Origin: Lelliottia sp. WAP21
GTDB lineage: Bacteria > Pseudomonadota > Gammaproteobacteria > Enterobacterales > Enterobacteriaceae
Assembly: GCF_020532665.2 (NCBI RefSeq)
Contig: NZ_JAIWPG020000003.1
Span: 186,001-250,000, forward strand
Direction of reading: 5' to 3'
DNA length: 64,000 nucleotides
Shown in pieces: positions 17,736 through 26,761 of the stretch; the stretch's first letter is position 1, and each line of letters starts with the position of its first letter. The notes beneath the pieces are model-generated. The model saw only the letters and a list, made by a program, of their open reading frames with translations, searched no databases and was not told the origin of the DNA. A program made the translations under genes and the position numbers.

Positions 17736-20444
17736 TCACTGCCAGCCGTACCGGCGGCTGTAAAAACCTTTCACCAGCTGCGTCAGCACCATATATCCGG
17801 CCAGAATCGCCACCAGCCACGGGAAGTAGCTCAGCGGCAACGCCTGCAGATGCAGATAGCCCGCCAGTGGCGAGAAGGGCAGCGCGATACCCATCACCAT
17901 CACCAGCACCGTCATGATCATCAGGGGCCACGCCGCGCGGCTCTGAATAAACGGAATACGACGCGTGCGAATCATATGCACAATCAGCGTTTGCGACAGC
18001 AGCCCCACGACAAACCAGCCGGACTGGAACAAGGTCTGATGTTCCGGGGTATTAGCGTGGAACACGAACCACATCAGGCAGAACGTCAGGATATCGAAAA
18101 TGGAGCTGATCGGGCCAAAGAAGAGCATAAAGCGCCCCAGATCGGCGGGATTCCAGCGCTGTGGTTTCTGAATCTGCTCGTCATCGACGTTATCAAACGG
18201 AATCGCCACCTGGGAGACATCGTACATCAGGTTCTGAATCAGCAGGTGCAGCGGCAGCATCGGCAGGAACGGCAGGAAGGCGCTGGCCACCAGCACGCTG
18301 AAGACGTTACCGAAGTTGGAGCTGGCGGTCATCTTGATGTATTTCAGCATGTTGGCAAAGGTTCGGCGTCCTTCAATCACCCCCTGCTCCAGCACCATCA
18401 GGCTTTTTTCCAGCAGAATGATATCCGCCGCTTCGCGCGCAATATCGACCGCACCATCGACGGAAATACCAATGTCAGCAGCGCGTAGCGCCGGGGCATC
18501 ATTGATACCATCCCCCATAAAGCCCACGACATGTCCTTCCCGACGCAGCAGAGAGACAATGCGCTCTTTGTGCATGGGCGTCAGACGCGCAAACAGCGTG
18601 GTCTGTTTTGCCAGCGCCGCCAGCGCATCATCAGAAAGCGTTTCAATCTCGCTCCCCGTCACCACCTCGCCTGCATCCAGGCCAACCTCATGACACACTT
18701 TTGCCGCCACCAGCTCGCTGTCGCCCGTCAGAATTTTCACGGTGATGCCGCTGGCTTTGAGCGCCTTCAGCGCCGGTGCGGTGGTCTCTTTTGGCGGATC
18801 GAGGAACGCGATATACCCTTCAAGGATCAAATCGGATTCGTCGATGCGCTGATAATCCCCTTCCCGGGCGGGCAGAAATTTACTCGCCACCGCCACCACG
18901 CGCAGCCCCTGACGGTTCAGGTTGTCGGTCACGCGTTTGATGCGACGCAGCATACTGTCGTCCAGCGGCACAATCTCACCTTTATGACGCACCTGCGTTG
19001 AGACGTTCAGGATCTCCTGCAGCGCGCCTTTACAGATCAGCTGATGGGCGTCAGCCTGCTCGCTGACCACCACTGACATCCGGCGGCGCTCAAAATCGAA
19101 GGGGATCTCATCCACCTTTTGCCAGCGGGTTGAAAGCTGACGGGCAGATTCTTCTTCCACGCCCTCCAGCACCGCCACGTCGAGCAGGTTTTTCAGGCCC
19201 GTCTGGTAATGGCTGTTCAGCCAGGCGGTGTGCAGAACGCGTTCGCTCACCTTACCCGAGACATCGGTATGGTTTTCCAGCACGATTTTATCCTGGGTGA
19301 GCGTACCGGTTTTATCGGTGCACAGGATGTCCATTGCGCCAAAGTTCTGAATGGCGTCGAGGTGTTTGACAATCACCTTTTGCTTTGACAGTTTGACCGC
19401 GCCGCGCGCCAGCGTAGAGGTGACAATCATCGGCAGCATTTCAGGCGTAAGCCCCACGGCGACCGACAGCGCAAACAGTGCCGCTTCCCACCAGTCGCCT
19501 TTGGTGTAGCCGTTGATCAGCAGCACAATCGGCGTCATCACCATCATAAAGCGGATCAGCAGCATACTGACGCGACCAATCCCTTTCTGGAACGCATTCG
19601 GCTCGCTCTCCTGCTCGCTGACGCGGCCCGCCAGCTGCCCGAACCAGGTTTGTCCGCCGGTGGCGATGACGATCGCCTGCGCCGTTCCGCTGACCACCGT
19701 GGTGCCCATAAAGCACAGGGTATCGCATTCCAGCGGGTTGGTTTGCTCAGGATCGCGGCTGCGCGCCACCTTCTCGACCGGTAAGGACTCGCCGGTCAGT
19801 GAAGCCTGGGCCACGAACAGATCCCGCGCCTGGATGATACGGAGATCCGCTGGGATCATGTCCCCTGCGGCAAGTTTGATCACATCGCCAACCACCAGCT
19901 GATCGATCGGCAGTTCAAGCCAGGCGTTTTCGCCCTTTTCATTGATCACACGCTGCACCGTGGCGGTATTGCTCACCATGGCCTTCAGGGCATCCGCCGC
20001 CCGCGTGGAACGCGCCTCCTGGATAAAGTTGAGCAGCGTGGAGATCCCCACCATCAGGGCAATCACCCCGGCGGCAAACAGATCTTCCGTGGCGTAGGAG
20101 ATGATGGCCAGCACCGTCAGCAGCAGGTTGAAGGGGTTACGGTAGCAAAGCCACAAATGAACCCACCACGGAGAGGGCTTTTGCGCCGGAATCGCATTGT
20201 CGCCCTTTTCCGCACGCATTTTTTCCACTTCGGCGGCGTTAAGGCCTTCAGGGTGGCCACCGAAGGCACGCCAGACCTCGTTTTCATCCATGGCGGCGGC
20301 ATTCAGGCACTGAACGGTCAGGGTGTGTGGGATCGGCGCGCCAGCCAGATTTTTGGCATTTGGCAGCGGATCGCGCTGCACCAGGCGGTGCGGCAGGTGA
20401 CGGTGCAGCTGAGCAAGCAGCTGGCGGGTAATATTTTTCAGCAT
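17736..20444 (-). CDS. mgtA: P-type ATPase, Mg2+ importer MgtA
   Basis: 902 residues, P3B-type ATPase of the inner membrane that imports Mg2+ at the cost of ATP. The chain shows the actuator TGES motif (ASLTGESLPVEK), the phosphorylation motif DKTGTLT near residue 376, the nucleotide-domain KGA and the hinge motif GDGINDAPALRAAD, with ten helices expected. GGGGGA lies a few bases before the ATG. Expression is set by the PhoP promoter and mgtL leader just upstream. Transcribed away from treR as in E. coli. Confidence 0.97.
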   Translation of the reverse strand: MLKNITRQLLAQLHRHLPHRLVQRDPLPNAKNLAGAPIPHTLTVQCLNAAAMDENEVWRAFGGHPEGLNAAEVEKMRAEKGDNAIPAQKPSPWWVHLWLCYRNPFNLLLTVLAIISYATEDLFAAGVIALMVGISTLLNFIQEARSTRAADALKAMVSNTATVQRVINEKGENAWLELPIDQLVVGDVIKLAAGDMIPADLRIIQARDLFVAQASLTGESLPVEKVARSRDPEQTNPLECDTLCFMGTTVVSGTAQAIVIATGGQTWFGQLAGRVSEQESEPNAFQKGIGRVSMLLIRFMMVMTPIVLLINGYTKGDWWEAALFALSVAVGLTPEMLPMIVTSTLARGAVKLSKQKVIVKHLDAIQNFGAMDILCTDKTGTLTQDKIVLENHTDVSGKVSERVLHTAWLNSHYQTGLKNLLDVAVLEGVEEESARQLSTRWQKVDEIPFDFERRRMSVVVSEQADAHQLICKGALQEILNVSTQVRHKGEIVPLDDSMLRRIKRVTDNLNRQGLRVVAVASKFLPAREGDYQRIDESDLILEGYIAFLDPPKETTAPALKALKASGITVKILTGDSELVAAKVCHEVGLDAGEVVTGSEIETLSDDALAALAKQTTLFARLTPMHKERIVSLLRREGHVVGFMGDGINDAPALRAADIGISVDGAVDIAREAADIILLEKSLMVLEQGVIEGRRTFANMLKYIKMTASSNFGNVFSVLVASAFLPFLPMLPLHLLIQNLMYDVSQVAIPFDNVDDEQIQKPQRWNPADLGRFMLFFGPISSIFDILTFCLMWFVFHANTPEHQTLFQSGWFVVGLLSQTLIVHMIRTRRIPFIQSRAAWPLMIMTVLVMVMGIALPFSPLAGYLHLQALPLSYFPWLVAILAGYMVLTQLVKGFYSRRYGWQ

Positions 20445-20714
20445 AAGCAGTCCCCCGCATCCGTAACGACGGACGCAGTATTTTCTTCAGGCGTGGCAAA
20501 GCCGTACCTGAAAGGCACTCTACAATGTAAACAGGAACGTTCGGGACGTTACTGCCTCACGTCACCGGTGAGGCAGCAAAAGCTGACTTACCGGAAAGAA
20601 AGGGTTCTCCGTTTCAGGAGAGGTGCGGGATCGGGATCCATATGGCCTCCGGTAAGTGAAAGTCGTGTGTCGCCGCGCAGTATAAGGATTTAACCATACC
20701 GTTTGTGACGTTTC
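20445..20714 (-). promoter_or_regulatory. mgtA leader RNA (Mg2+/proline sensing)
   Basis: From the predicted start near 20714 to the mgtA ATG the leader is about 270 nt, close to the E. coli and Salmonella leaders. It contains mgtL and, after it, a strong hairpin with stem CTGCCTCAC / GTGAGGCAG (20552-20576). In the known system low Mg2+ or slow mgtL translation favours read-through into mgtA, otherwise Rho ends transcription. Confidence 0.8.
20588..20641 (-). CDS. mgtL: mgtA leader peptide MgtL
   Basis: A 17-codon reading frame: MDPDPAPLLKRRTLSFR. It lines up with E. coli MgtL ([17 protein letters not shown]) including the length, the N-terminal acidic/proline alternation and the basic end. 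GGAGG stands six bases before the ATG. Acidic and proline codons at the start destabilise or slow ribosomes at low Mg2+ or low proline and so control entry into mgtA. The third proline of the E. coli peptide (position 9) is leucine here, leaving three prolines. Confidence 0.9.
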   Translation of the reverse strand: MDPDPAPLLKRRTLSFR

Positions 20715-20721
20715 GGGCGGT

Positions 20722-20756
20722 ATGATACCCCCTCTGAACTAAACCTAATGTAAACC
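20722..20756 (-). promoter_or_regulatory. PhoP box and -10 of mgtA
   Basis: On the minus strand GGTTTA-CATTA-GGTTTA (20756-20740) is a perfect PhoP direct repeat with five-base spacing. Twelve bases further comes TATCAT (20727-20722) as -10. This is the standard architecture of strong PhoP-activated promoters. Confidence 0.93.
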
Positions 20757-20833
20757 AGACTTTGCCCATTGCTATTTCACACCCGGGCAGTAGGCTCTAT
20801 TGACCACATTGTTGCTGTAACAGGGAATAAAGG

Positions 20834-21781
20834 ATGCAGAACCGCCTGACCATTAAAGACATTGCGCGCTTGAGCGGCGTGGGGAAATCCACCGTGTCGC
20901 GCGTGCTGAACAACGAAAGTGGTGTCAGCGAACGCACGCGCGAACGCGTCGAAGCGGTAATGGCTCAGCATGGTTTCTCCCCTTCCCGTTCCGCCCGTGC
21001 CATGCGTGGGCAGAGTGACAAAGTGGTTGCGATTATTGTTTCCCGTCTGGATTCGCTGTCCGAAAACCTGGCGGTACAAACGATGCTCCCGGCGTTTTAC
21101 GAGCAGGGTTACGATCCCATCATGATGGAAAGCCAGTTCTCCACCCAGATGGTGGAAGAGCATCTCGGCATGCTGCAACGACGTCATATCGACGGCGTGG
21201 TGCTGTTCGGTTTTTCCGGCATTCAGGATGAGATGCTCAAACCCTGGCAGGCATCTCTGGTGCTGATGGCCCGCGATGCCAGCGGCTTTGCCTCTGTTTG
21301 TTATGATGATGAAGGGGCCATCACTACGCTGATGCACCGCCTGTACGATCAGGGCCATCGCCATATCAGCTACCTCGGCGTACCGCATGCGGACGTTACC
21401 ACCGGTAAACGTCGTCATGAAGCCTATCTGGCTTTCTGTAAGCAGCACAACCTGCCCGCCGTCGCGTCCCTGCCGGGGCTGGCGATGAAACAGGGCTATG
21501 ATCAGGTCGCCAGCGTCCTGACGGCGCAAACCACCGCGCTGGTCTGCGCGACCGATACGCTCGCCCTTGGCGCAAGTAAGTATTTGCAGGAGCAGCGTAT
21601 CGACACGCTCCAGCTCGCCAGCGTGGGCAGCACACCGCTCATGAAATTCCTGCACCCGGAAATTGTGACCGTCGATCCGGGCTACGGCGAAGCGGGCCGC
21701 CAGGCGGCATCACAGCTCATTGAGCAGATCAATGGCCGTAGCGAACCCCGTCAGATCGTCATTCCCGCCCACCTTTCCTGA
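20834..21781 (+). CDS. treR: Trehalose operon repressor TreR (LacI family)
   Basis: 315 residues. The N-terminal LacI-type helix-turn-helix and hinge (LTIKDIARLSGVGKSTVSRV, then NARAMRG-like SARAMRG) is followed by a periplasmic-binding-protein-like effector domain. In E. coli TreR binds trehalose 6-phosphate as inducer and represses treBC. Its presumed operator lies between treR and treB. It is divergent from mgtA. Confidence 0.96.
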   Translation: MQNRLTIKDIARLSGVGKSTVSRVLNNESGVSERTRERVEAVMAQHGFSPSRSARAMRGQSDKVVAIIVSRLDSLSENLAVQTMLPAFYEQGYDPIMMESQFSTQMVEEHLGMLQRRHIDGVVLFGFSGIQDEMLKPWQASLVLMARDASGFASVCYDDEGAITTLMHRLYDQGHRHISYLGVPHADVTTGKRRHEAYLAFCKQHNLPAVASLPGLAMKQGYDQVASVLTAQTTALVCATDTLALGASKYLQEQRIDTLQLASVGSTPLMKFLHPEIVTVDPGYGEAGRQAASQLIEQINGRSEPRQIVIPAHLS

Positions 21782-21820
21782 AGCCTGACAGAACGGTTTA
21801 TTGTGATCATCACCCAATTT

Positions 21821-21834
21821 CGGGAACGTTCCCG
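21821..21834. promoter_or_regulatory. TreR operator before treB
   Basis: CGGGAACGTTCCCG is a perfect 14-bp palindrome with the central CG of LacI-family operators. It lies 40 bp after treR and 70 bp before treB. Confidence 0.85.
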
Positions 21835-21904
21835 TTTTCGCCGTTACGCTTAAAGAGTAGGCTCTCACTCATTCCGTTACCCACCCTATCTGTCATGAGG
21901 CTTC

Positions 21905-23326
21905 ATGATGAGCAAAGTAAAACAAACCGACATCGACCAACTGATCGTTCTGGTTGGCGGGCGCGAGAATATCGCCACCGTCAGCCACTGTATTACCCGC
22001 CTGCGTTTTGTGCTGAACGATCCGGCCAAAGCCAATCCCAAAGCCATCGAAGAACTTTCCATGGTCAAAGGCTGCTTTACCAATGCCGGTCAGTTCCAGG
22101 TGGTGATTGGCACCGAAGTGGGCGATTACTATAAAGCCCTGTTGGCGACCACCGGCCACGCTTCAGCAGACAAAGAACAGGCCAAAAAAGCGGCCCGTCA
22201 GAATATGAAATGGCACGAGCAGCTGATATCCCACTTTGCGGAAATCTTCTTCCCGCTGCTACCTGCGCTGATCAGCGGAGGTCTGATTCTGGGCTTCCGT
22301 AACGTCATTGGCGATGTGCCCATGAGCGACGGCAAAACGCTGGCGCAGATGTATCCGGCGCTACAAAGTATTTATGATTTCCTGTGGCTGATCGGTGAAG
22401 CGATCTTCTTCTATCTGCCGGTCGGGATCTGCTGGTCGGCGGTGCGTAAGATGGGTGGGACGCCTATTTTGGGTATCGTCCTGGGCGTCACGCTGGTCTC
22501 TCCACAGTTAATGAACGCTTATTTACTGGGTCAACAAGTGCCTGAGGTATGGAACTTCGGCCTGTTTACTATCGCCAAGGTGGGCTATCAGGCGCAGGTC
22601 ATCCCGGCTCTGCTGGCAGGCCTGTCGCTCGGCTTTATTGAGACACACCTCAAGCGCATCGTGCCGGATTACCTGTATCTGGTCGTCGTTCCGGTCTGCT
22701 CGCTGATTCTGGCGGTCTTCCTCGCACATGCCTTTATCGGTCCATTTGGCCGCATGATTGGCGACGGTGTTGCATTTGCGGTTCGCCATCTGATGACCGG
22801 TAGCTTCGCGCCGATTGGTGCCGCACTGTTTGGTTTCCTGTATGCCCCGCTGGTGATCACCGGTGTTCATCAGACCACGCTCGCCATTGATATGCAGATG
22901 ATCCAGAGCCTGGGCGGTACGCCGGTCTGGCCATTGATTGCGCTGTCGAACATTGCGCAGGCCTCTGCGGTCACCGGCATTATTATCGTCAGCCGTAAAC
23001 ATAACGAACGCGAAATCTCCGTGCCGGCCGCCATCTCTGCCTACCTTGGCGTGACGGAACCGGCAATGTATGGCATCAACCTGAAATACCGCTTCCCGAT
23101 GCTGTGCGCGATGATTGGCTCAGGCCTGGCGGCCCTGCTCTGTGGCCTAAACGGCGTGATGGCGAACGGTATCGGTGTCGGTGGTTTACCGGGCATCCTC
23201 TCCATTCAGCCCGCGTACTGGCAGGTCTTTGCCGTGGCAACGGCGATTGCGGTTATCGTTCCAATGGCGCTGACCACCGTCGTTTACCAGCGCAAATTCC
23301 GTCAGGGCACGTTGCAGATTGTTTAA
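21905..23326 (+). CDS. treB: PTS trehalose EIIBC component TreB
   Basis: 473 residues, as in E. coli (a start three bases later is equally possible). EIIB domain at residues 8-85 with the phospho-cysteine in SHCITRLRFVL, then a linker and a membrane EIIC domain with about ten helices (QLISHFAEIFFPLLPALISG onward). It imports trehalose and phosphorylates it to trehalose 6-phosphate, using the EIIA of the glucose system. Followed by treC after a hairpin (GGGGCGCACTTGCGCCCC). Confidence 0.97.
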   Translation: MMSKVKQTDIDQLIVLVGGRENIATVSHCITRLRFVLNDPAKANPKAIEELSMVKGCFTNAGQFQVVIGTEVGDYYKALLATTGHASADKEQAKKAARQNMKWHEQLISHFAEIFFPLLPALISGGLILGFRNVIGDVPMSDGKTLAQMYPALQSIYDFLWLIGEAIFFYLPVGICWSAVRKMGGTPILGIVLGVTLVSPQLMNAYLLGQQVPEVWNFGLFTIAKVGYQAQVIPALLAGLSLGFIETHLKRIVPDYLYLVVVPVCSLILAVFLAHAFIGPFGRMIGDGVAFAVRHLMTGSFAPIGAALFGFLYAPLVITGVHQTTLAIDMQMIQSLGGTPVWPLIALSNIAQASAVTGIIIVSRKHNEREISVPAAISAYLGVTEPAMYGINLKYRFPMLCAMIGSGLAALLCGLNGVMANGIGVGGLPGILSIQPAYWQVFAVATAIAVIVPMALTTVVYQRKFRQGTLQIV

Positions 23327-23377
23327 CACCTTTTTTCGGGGCGCACTTGCGCCCCTTCGCATTTGCAGGAAAACATT

Positions 23378-25033
23378 ATGAATACCCTTCCCCACTGGTG
23401 GCAAAACGGCGTCATCTATCAGATCTACCCGAAGAGCTTCCAGGACACGACCGGTTGCGGCACCGGTGATTTACGCGGGGTGACCCGGCGTCTCGATTAC
23501 CTGAAAACGCTTGGCATTGACGCCATCTGGCTGACGCCGTTTTATATCTCCCCGCAGGTGGATAACGGCTACGACGTAGCGAACTATACCGCCATCGATC
23601 CAGCTTACGGCACGCTGGATGATTTTGACGAGCTGGTGGCGCAGGCGCATTCACGTGGGATTCGCATCGTACTCGACATGGTGCTCAACCACACCTCTAC
23701 GCAGCATGCCTGGTTTCGGGAATCCCTGAATAAAGCCAGCCCGTACCGTCAGTTTTATATCTGGCGCGACGGTACGCCGGACCAGTTGCCCAATAACTGG
23801 CGCTCCAAATTTGGCGGCAACGCATGGCGCTGGCACGCCGAGAGTGAGCAGTACTATCTGCATCTGTTTGCCCCTGAGCAGGCGGATCTCAACTGGGAAA
23901 ACCCGGCTGTGCGCGCCGAGCTGAAAAAAGTGTGTGAGTTCTGGGCCGATCGCGGCGTGGACGGCCTGCGTCTGGATGTGATTAACCTTATCTCAAAAGA
24001 TCAGGCGTTCCCGCACGACGAGACCGGCGACGGTCGCCGCTTCTATACTGACGGACCGCGCGTACACGACTATTTGCAGGAGATGAGCCGCGACGTCTTT
24101 ACCCCGCGCAACCTGATGACCGTGGGTGAGATGTCCTCGACCTCGCTGGAAAACTGCCAGCAGTACGCGGCGCTCGACGGGCGCGAACTGTCGATGACCT
24201 TTAACTTCCATCATCTGAAGGTCGATTATCCCGGCGGCGAAAAGTGGACCCTGGCAAAACCTGATTTCATCGCGCTGAAAGCCCTTTTTAGCCACTGGCA
24301 GCAGGGGATGCACAACAAGGCCTGGAACGCGCTGTTCTGGTGTAATCACGATCAGCCGCGCATCGTGTCGCGCTTTGGTCACGAGGGTGAGTACCGGGTG
24401 CCCGCGGCAAAAATGCTTGGCATGGTGCTCCACGGCATGCAGGGCACCCCGTACATCTATCAGGGTGAAGAGATAGGCATGACCAATCCGCATTTCACCC
24501 GTATCACCGATTATCGCGATGTCGAAAGCCACAACATGTTCGCCGAACTGCGAACATTGGGTCGCGATACTGACGAACTTCTGGCGATTCTGGCGACTAA
24601 ATCCCGCGATAACGGTCGAACGCCAATGCAGTGGGATGCCAGCCATAATGCCGGATTTACCGACGGTGAGCCGTGGATTGGCGTGTGCGATAACTACGAG
24701 ACGGTAAACGTTGATCGCGCGCTCACCGATCCGGACTCGGTGTTTTATGCCTATCAGACGTTGATTGCCCTGCGTAAAAGCCTGCCGGTACTGACCTGGG
24801 GCGATTATCAGGATCTGTTACCGGATCACCCGTCTTTGTGGTGCTATCGCCGGCGGTCGCAGGGCCAGACGCTGATGGTGGTGGCAAACCTGAGCCACGA
24901 GCGCCAGCAATGGGTTCCCGCCTCAGTACAGGGAGCATGGCGGGTCGCACTGAGCAACTATGCGGATGCTCCCCCTCAGCCCGACAACCTGCTGTTGCGC
25001 CCGTTTGAAGCCATCTGGTGGATACAGGAATAA
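23378..25033 (+). CDS. treC: Trehalose-6-phosphate hydrolase TreC
   Basis: 551 residues from the ATG at 23378 (CAGGA just upstream), the same length as in E. coli; five codons upstream are not supported. GH13 enzyme that splits trehalose 6-phosphate to glucose and glucose 6-phosphate in the cytoplasm. GH13 regions are visible: DMVLNHTS near 100, GLRLDVINL with the nucleophile Asp near 200, the acid Glu in VGEMSS near 250 and CNHDQPR near 325. Confidence 0.97.
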   Translation: MNTLPHWWQNGVIYQIYPKSFQDTTGCGTGDLRGVTRRLDYLKTLGIDAIWLTPFYISPQVDNGYDVANYTAIDPAYGTLDDFDELVAQAHSRGIRIVLDMVLNHTSTQHAWFRESLNKASPYRQFYIWRDGTPDQLPNNWRSKFGGNAWRWHAESEQYYLHLFAPEQADLNWENPAVRAELKKVCEFWADRGVDGLRLDVINLISKDQAFPHDETGDGRRFYTDGPRVHDYLQEMSRDVFTPRNLMTVGEMSSTSLENCQQYAALDGRELSMTFNFHHLKVDYPGGEKWTLAKPDFIALKALFSHWQQGMHNKAWNALFWCNHDQPRIVSRFGHEGEYRVPAAKMLGMVLHGMQGTPYIYQGEEIGMTNPHFTRITDYRDVESHNMFAELRTLGRDTDELLAILATKSRDNGRTPMQWDASHNAGFTDGEPWIGVCDNYETVNVDRALTDPDSVFYAYQTLIALRKSLPVLTWGDYQDLLPDHPSLWCYRRRSQGQTLMVVANLSHERQQWVPASVQGAWRVALSNYADAPPQPDNLLLRPFEAIWWIQE

Positions 25034-25039
25034 CCCTCA

Positions 25040-25070
25040 AGAGATACAGCCTGCTGTATCTCTTTTTTTA
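25040..25070 (+). terminator. Terminator of treBC
   Basis: Perfect stem AGAGATACAGC (25040-25050) / GCTGTATCTCT (25053-25063) followed by seven T residues. Confidence 0.95.
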
Positions 25071-25167
25071 TGTTTAGCGATACGCTAAATGTACGACGAT
25101 AACTTTTACTTCACGGTGTGCCAAAATAAGAATAGCCCTGCCATTTAAATAACCTCGGCAGGACATT

Positions 25168-25914
25168 ATGAAAAACACAATTATTAAAGCAACATGTATT
25201 AGCGCATTATTATTAAGCACCCAGGGATGGTGCGGAAATACCTCCGTCGATCTTCGCTTTGGTCATAATACGCGCTCAGACGTAAATGATTCACGTATTA
25301 AAGTGATGCATCAGGCTGATAACGGTTTTTACTTTTCCGTGGAAGCGGCGCAAAACCATAACGATACGTTCTTTGGTGATACCGACCGATATAATCCGGA
25401 CGAAAAAGGGTTAACGGAGGCAGCACAGGAAATCGAAACGCGCTGGCGTTTTGATCTGGGAAATGGGTTCGCCATCGCGCCAGGGATGGTGACCGTCTTT
25501 ACCGCCAGCAATACGCATTACCGCCCCTTCATCCAGGGCTGGAAAGCATTCAATAACGGCCTTAACCTGTCTGCTCGCTACCGCTATAACACCGTTAACG
25601 ACGCGCACAGCGACAAACGCCTGGACGGCAGCGGCTACACCCGCCGCGAGTCGCACCAGTTCGACCTGTGGTTTGCATATAATATCGGGAAATTCGGCAT
25701 GTCCTATAACCCGCGCTTCCGCTGGCAGGATAATGTCGATCAGGGAACCGGGGATGATACCTACTGGGAGCACACCGTAGCGTTCAACTACAAGCTCGAC
25801 GACGGCTGGACGCCTTACGTCGAACTGGTGTCGCTGGATAAAACCTACCTTACTCAGGATGGCAATCATGAAAATGATTACGCCATTCGTCTGGGTATCG
25901 TGAAACAGCTCTGA
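25168..25914 (+). CDS. KdgM-family outer-membrane oligosaccharide porin
   Basis: 248 residues with a signal peptide ending near residue 22 (STQGWCG). The mature chain starts with a beta strand and the family signature RFGHNTRSDVNDSRIKV, and has the alternating strand pattern of the small 12-strand KdgM/NanC/OmpL channels, with the internal stretch RPFIQGWKAFNNGLNLSARY. Such channels pass acidic or neutral oligosaccharides. The last residue is Leu, not the aromatic residue usual for outer-membrane proteins. It lies beside the GH38/PTS genes and convergent with the RpiR regulator (8-bp gap), so I infer that it admits the substrate of that system. Confidence 0.85.
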   Translation: MKNTIIKATCISALLLSTQGWCGNTSVDLRFGHNTRSDVNDSRIKVMHQADNGFYFSVEAAQNHNDTFFGDTDRYNPDEKGLTEAAQEIETRWRFDLGNGFAIAPGMVTVFTASNTHYRPFIQGWKAFNNGLNLSARYRYNTVNDAHSDKRLDGSGYTRRESHQFDLWFAYNIGKFGMSYNPRFRWQDNVDQGTGDDTYWEHTVAFNYKLDDGWTPYVELVSLDKTYLTQDGNHENDYAIRLGIVKQL

Positions 25915-25922
25915 CGGCCTGC

Positions 25923-26582
25923 CTACTCCGTATCGTGCTGCAGAAGCCTGCAGCCGATACGATCGACGGCGCTTAACAGGTCCAGCTGTCCCTCTCGCTG
26001 GTATAACGAGACGGCATTCATATCAATCGACAACGGCCAGCAAAGCGTAGAAAGCCCGGCCAGCGTCGAACCCTGACGGGTAATCGCAATAATCTTTAGC
26101 CCTTTACGCAGCGCGTTACGCGCCATTTCAATCAGCGACTGCGTCTCCCCGGATTTACTGATCAATACCAGCGTGCCCTTCGACACCCGGGTCAACTGGT
26201 GCATATCATTCAGAATCAGGTGCGGCAGGCTTGCCAGTGACAAAAAACGCGACAGGTAGTTGAGGCTGGTGAGAGACGCCCCGCGTGCATACAAATAGAT
26301 ATGGCTGGAATGGGTCAGTAACCGGGACACATCCACCACAATGTCGTCTGCCTGCGGCCCCATCACAGGCTCGGCAGGGACAGACGTAAAATGGTCGCGT
26401 AAAAACCGATAGCGAAGCTCGGTATAACTTTTATAGCCCATTTTCTTACAAACACGATTAACCGAGGTGGTTGTTGTAAAAGTATCACGCGCAATCTCTT
26501 TTGCCGATATATCAGAAATATTGCGTGCGTGGAGCTGAATGTATTCAAATATCAACCGTTCACTTCCCTGAAATGAATTCAT
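25923..26582 (-). CDS. RpiR-family transcription regulator (HTH + SIS)
   Basis: 219 residues: an N-terminal HTH_6 domain (about 1-75, with ISAKEIARDTFTTTTSVNRVC) and a SIS sugar-phosphate-binding domain (about 85-200, with VLISKSGETQSLIEMARNA). It is divergent from the PTS gene and therefore probably regulates the PTS-mannosidase genes in response to a sugar phosphate. AGGAC lies before the ATG. It is shorter than the usual 280 residues of the family, because the linker between the domains is brief. Confidence 0.88.
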   Translation of the reverse strand: MNSFQGSERLIFEYIQLHARNISDISAKEIARDTFTTTTSVNRVCKKMGYKSYTELRYRFLRDHFTSVPAEPVMGPQADDIVVDVSRLLTHSSHIYLYARGASLTSLNYLSRFLSLASLPHLILNDMHQLTRVSKGTLVLISKSGETQSLIEMARNALRKGLKIIAITRQGSTLAGLSTLCWPLSIDMNAVSLYQREGQLDLLSAVDRIGCRLLQHDTE

Positions 26583-26666
26583 TTATTACGTCCTGTTAAA
26601 ACCCAACAGGATATTAGCAGAATAGCGAAATAGTCTCTGGAAGGCGCTTCACATATTGCAACATAG

Positions 26667-26680
26667 CGTATGACGATACG
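26667..26680. promoter_or_regulatory. Palindromic operator candidate in the RpiR-PTS gap
   Basis: CGTAT-GACG-ATACG lies midway between the divergent starts. A related palindrome TTTAGCG-ATA-CGCTAAA (25073-25089), sharing GCGATACG, is upstream of the porin gene, which would place both transcripts under one regulator. Confidence 0.4.
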
Positions 26681-26761
26681 TAATTAGTATTAGCAAACCT
26701 TAAACACTGTTTTGAGTTCTCTTTATACTTTCGCTATTTTCACACCCAGGGAATTATTACA

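Noticed and set aside
20531-20550. Possible TreR half-site (GGAACGTTCGGG) in the mgtA leader
   Set aside because: It is only partly symmetric, lies within the transcribed leader and the true palindrome is before treB.
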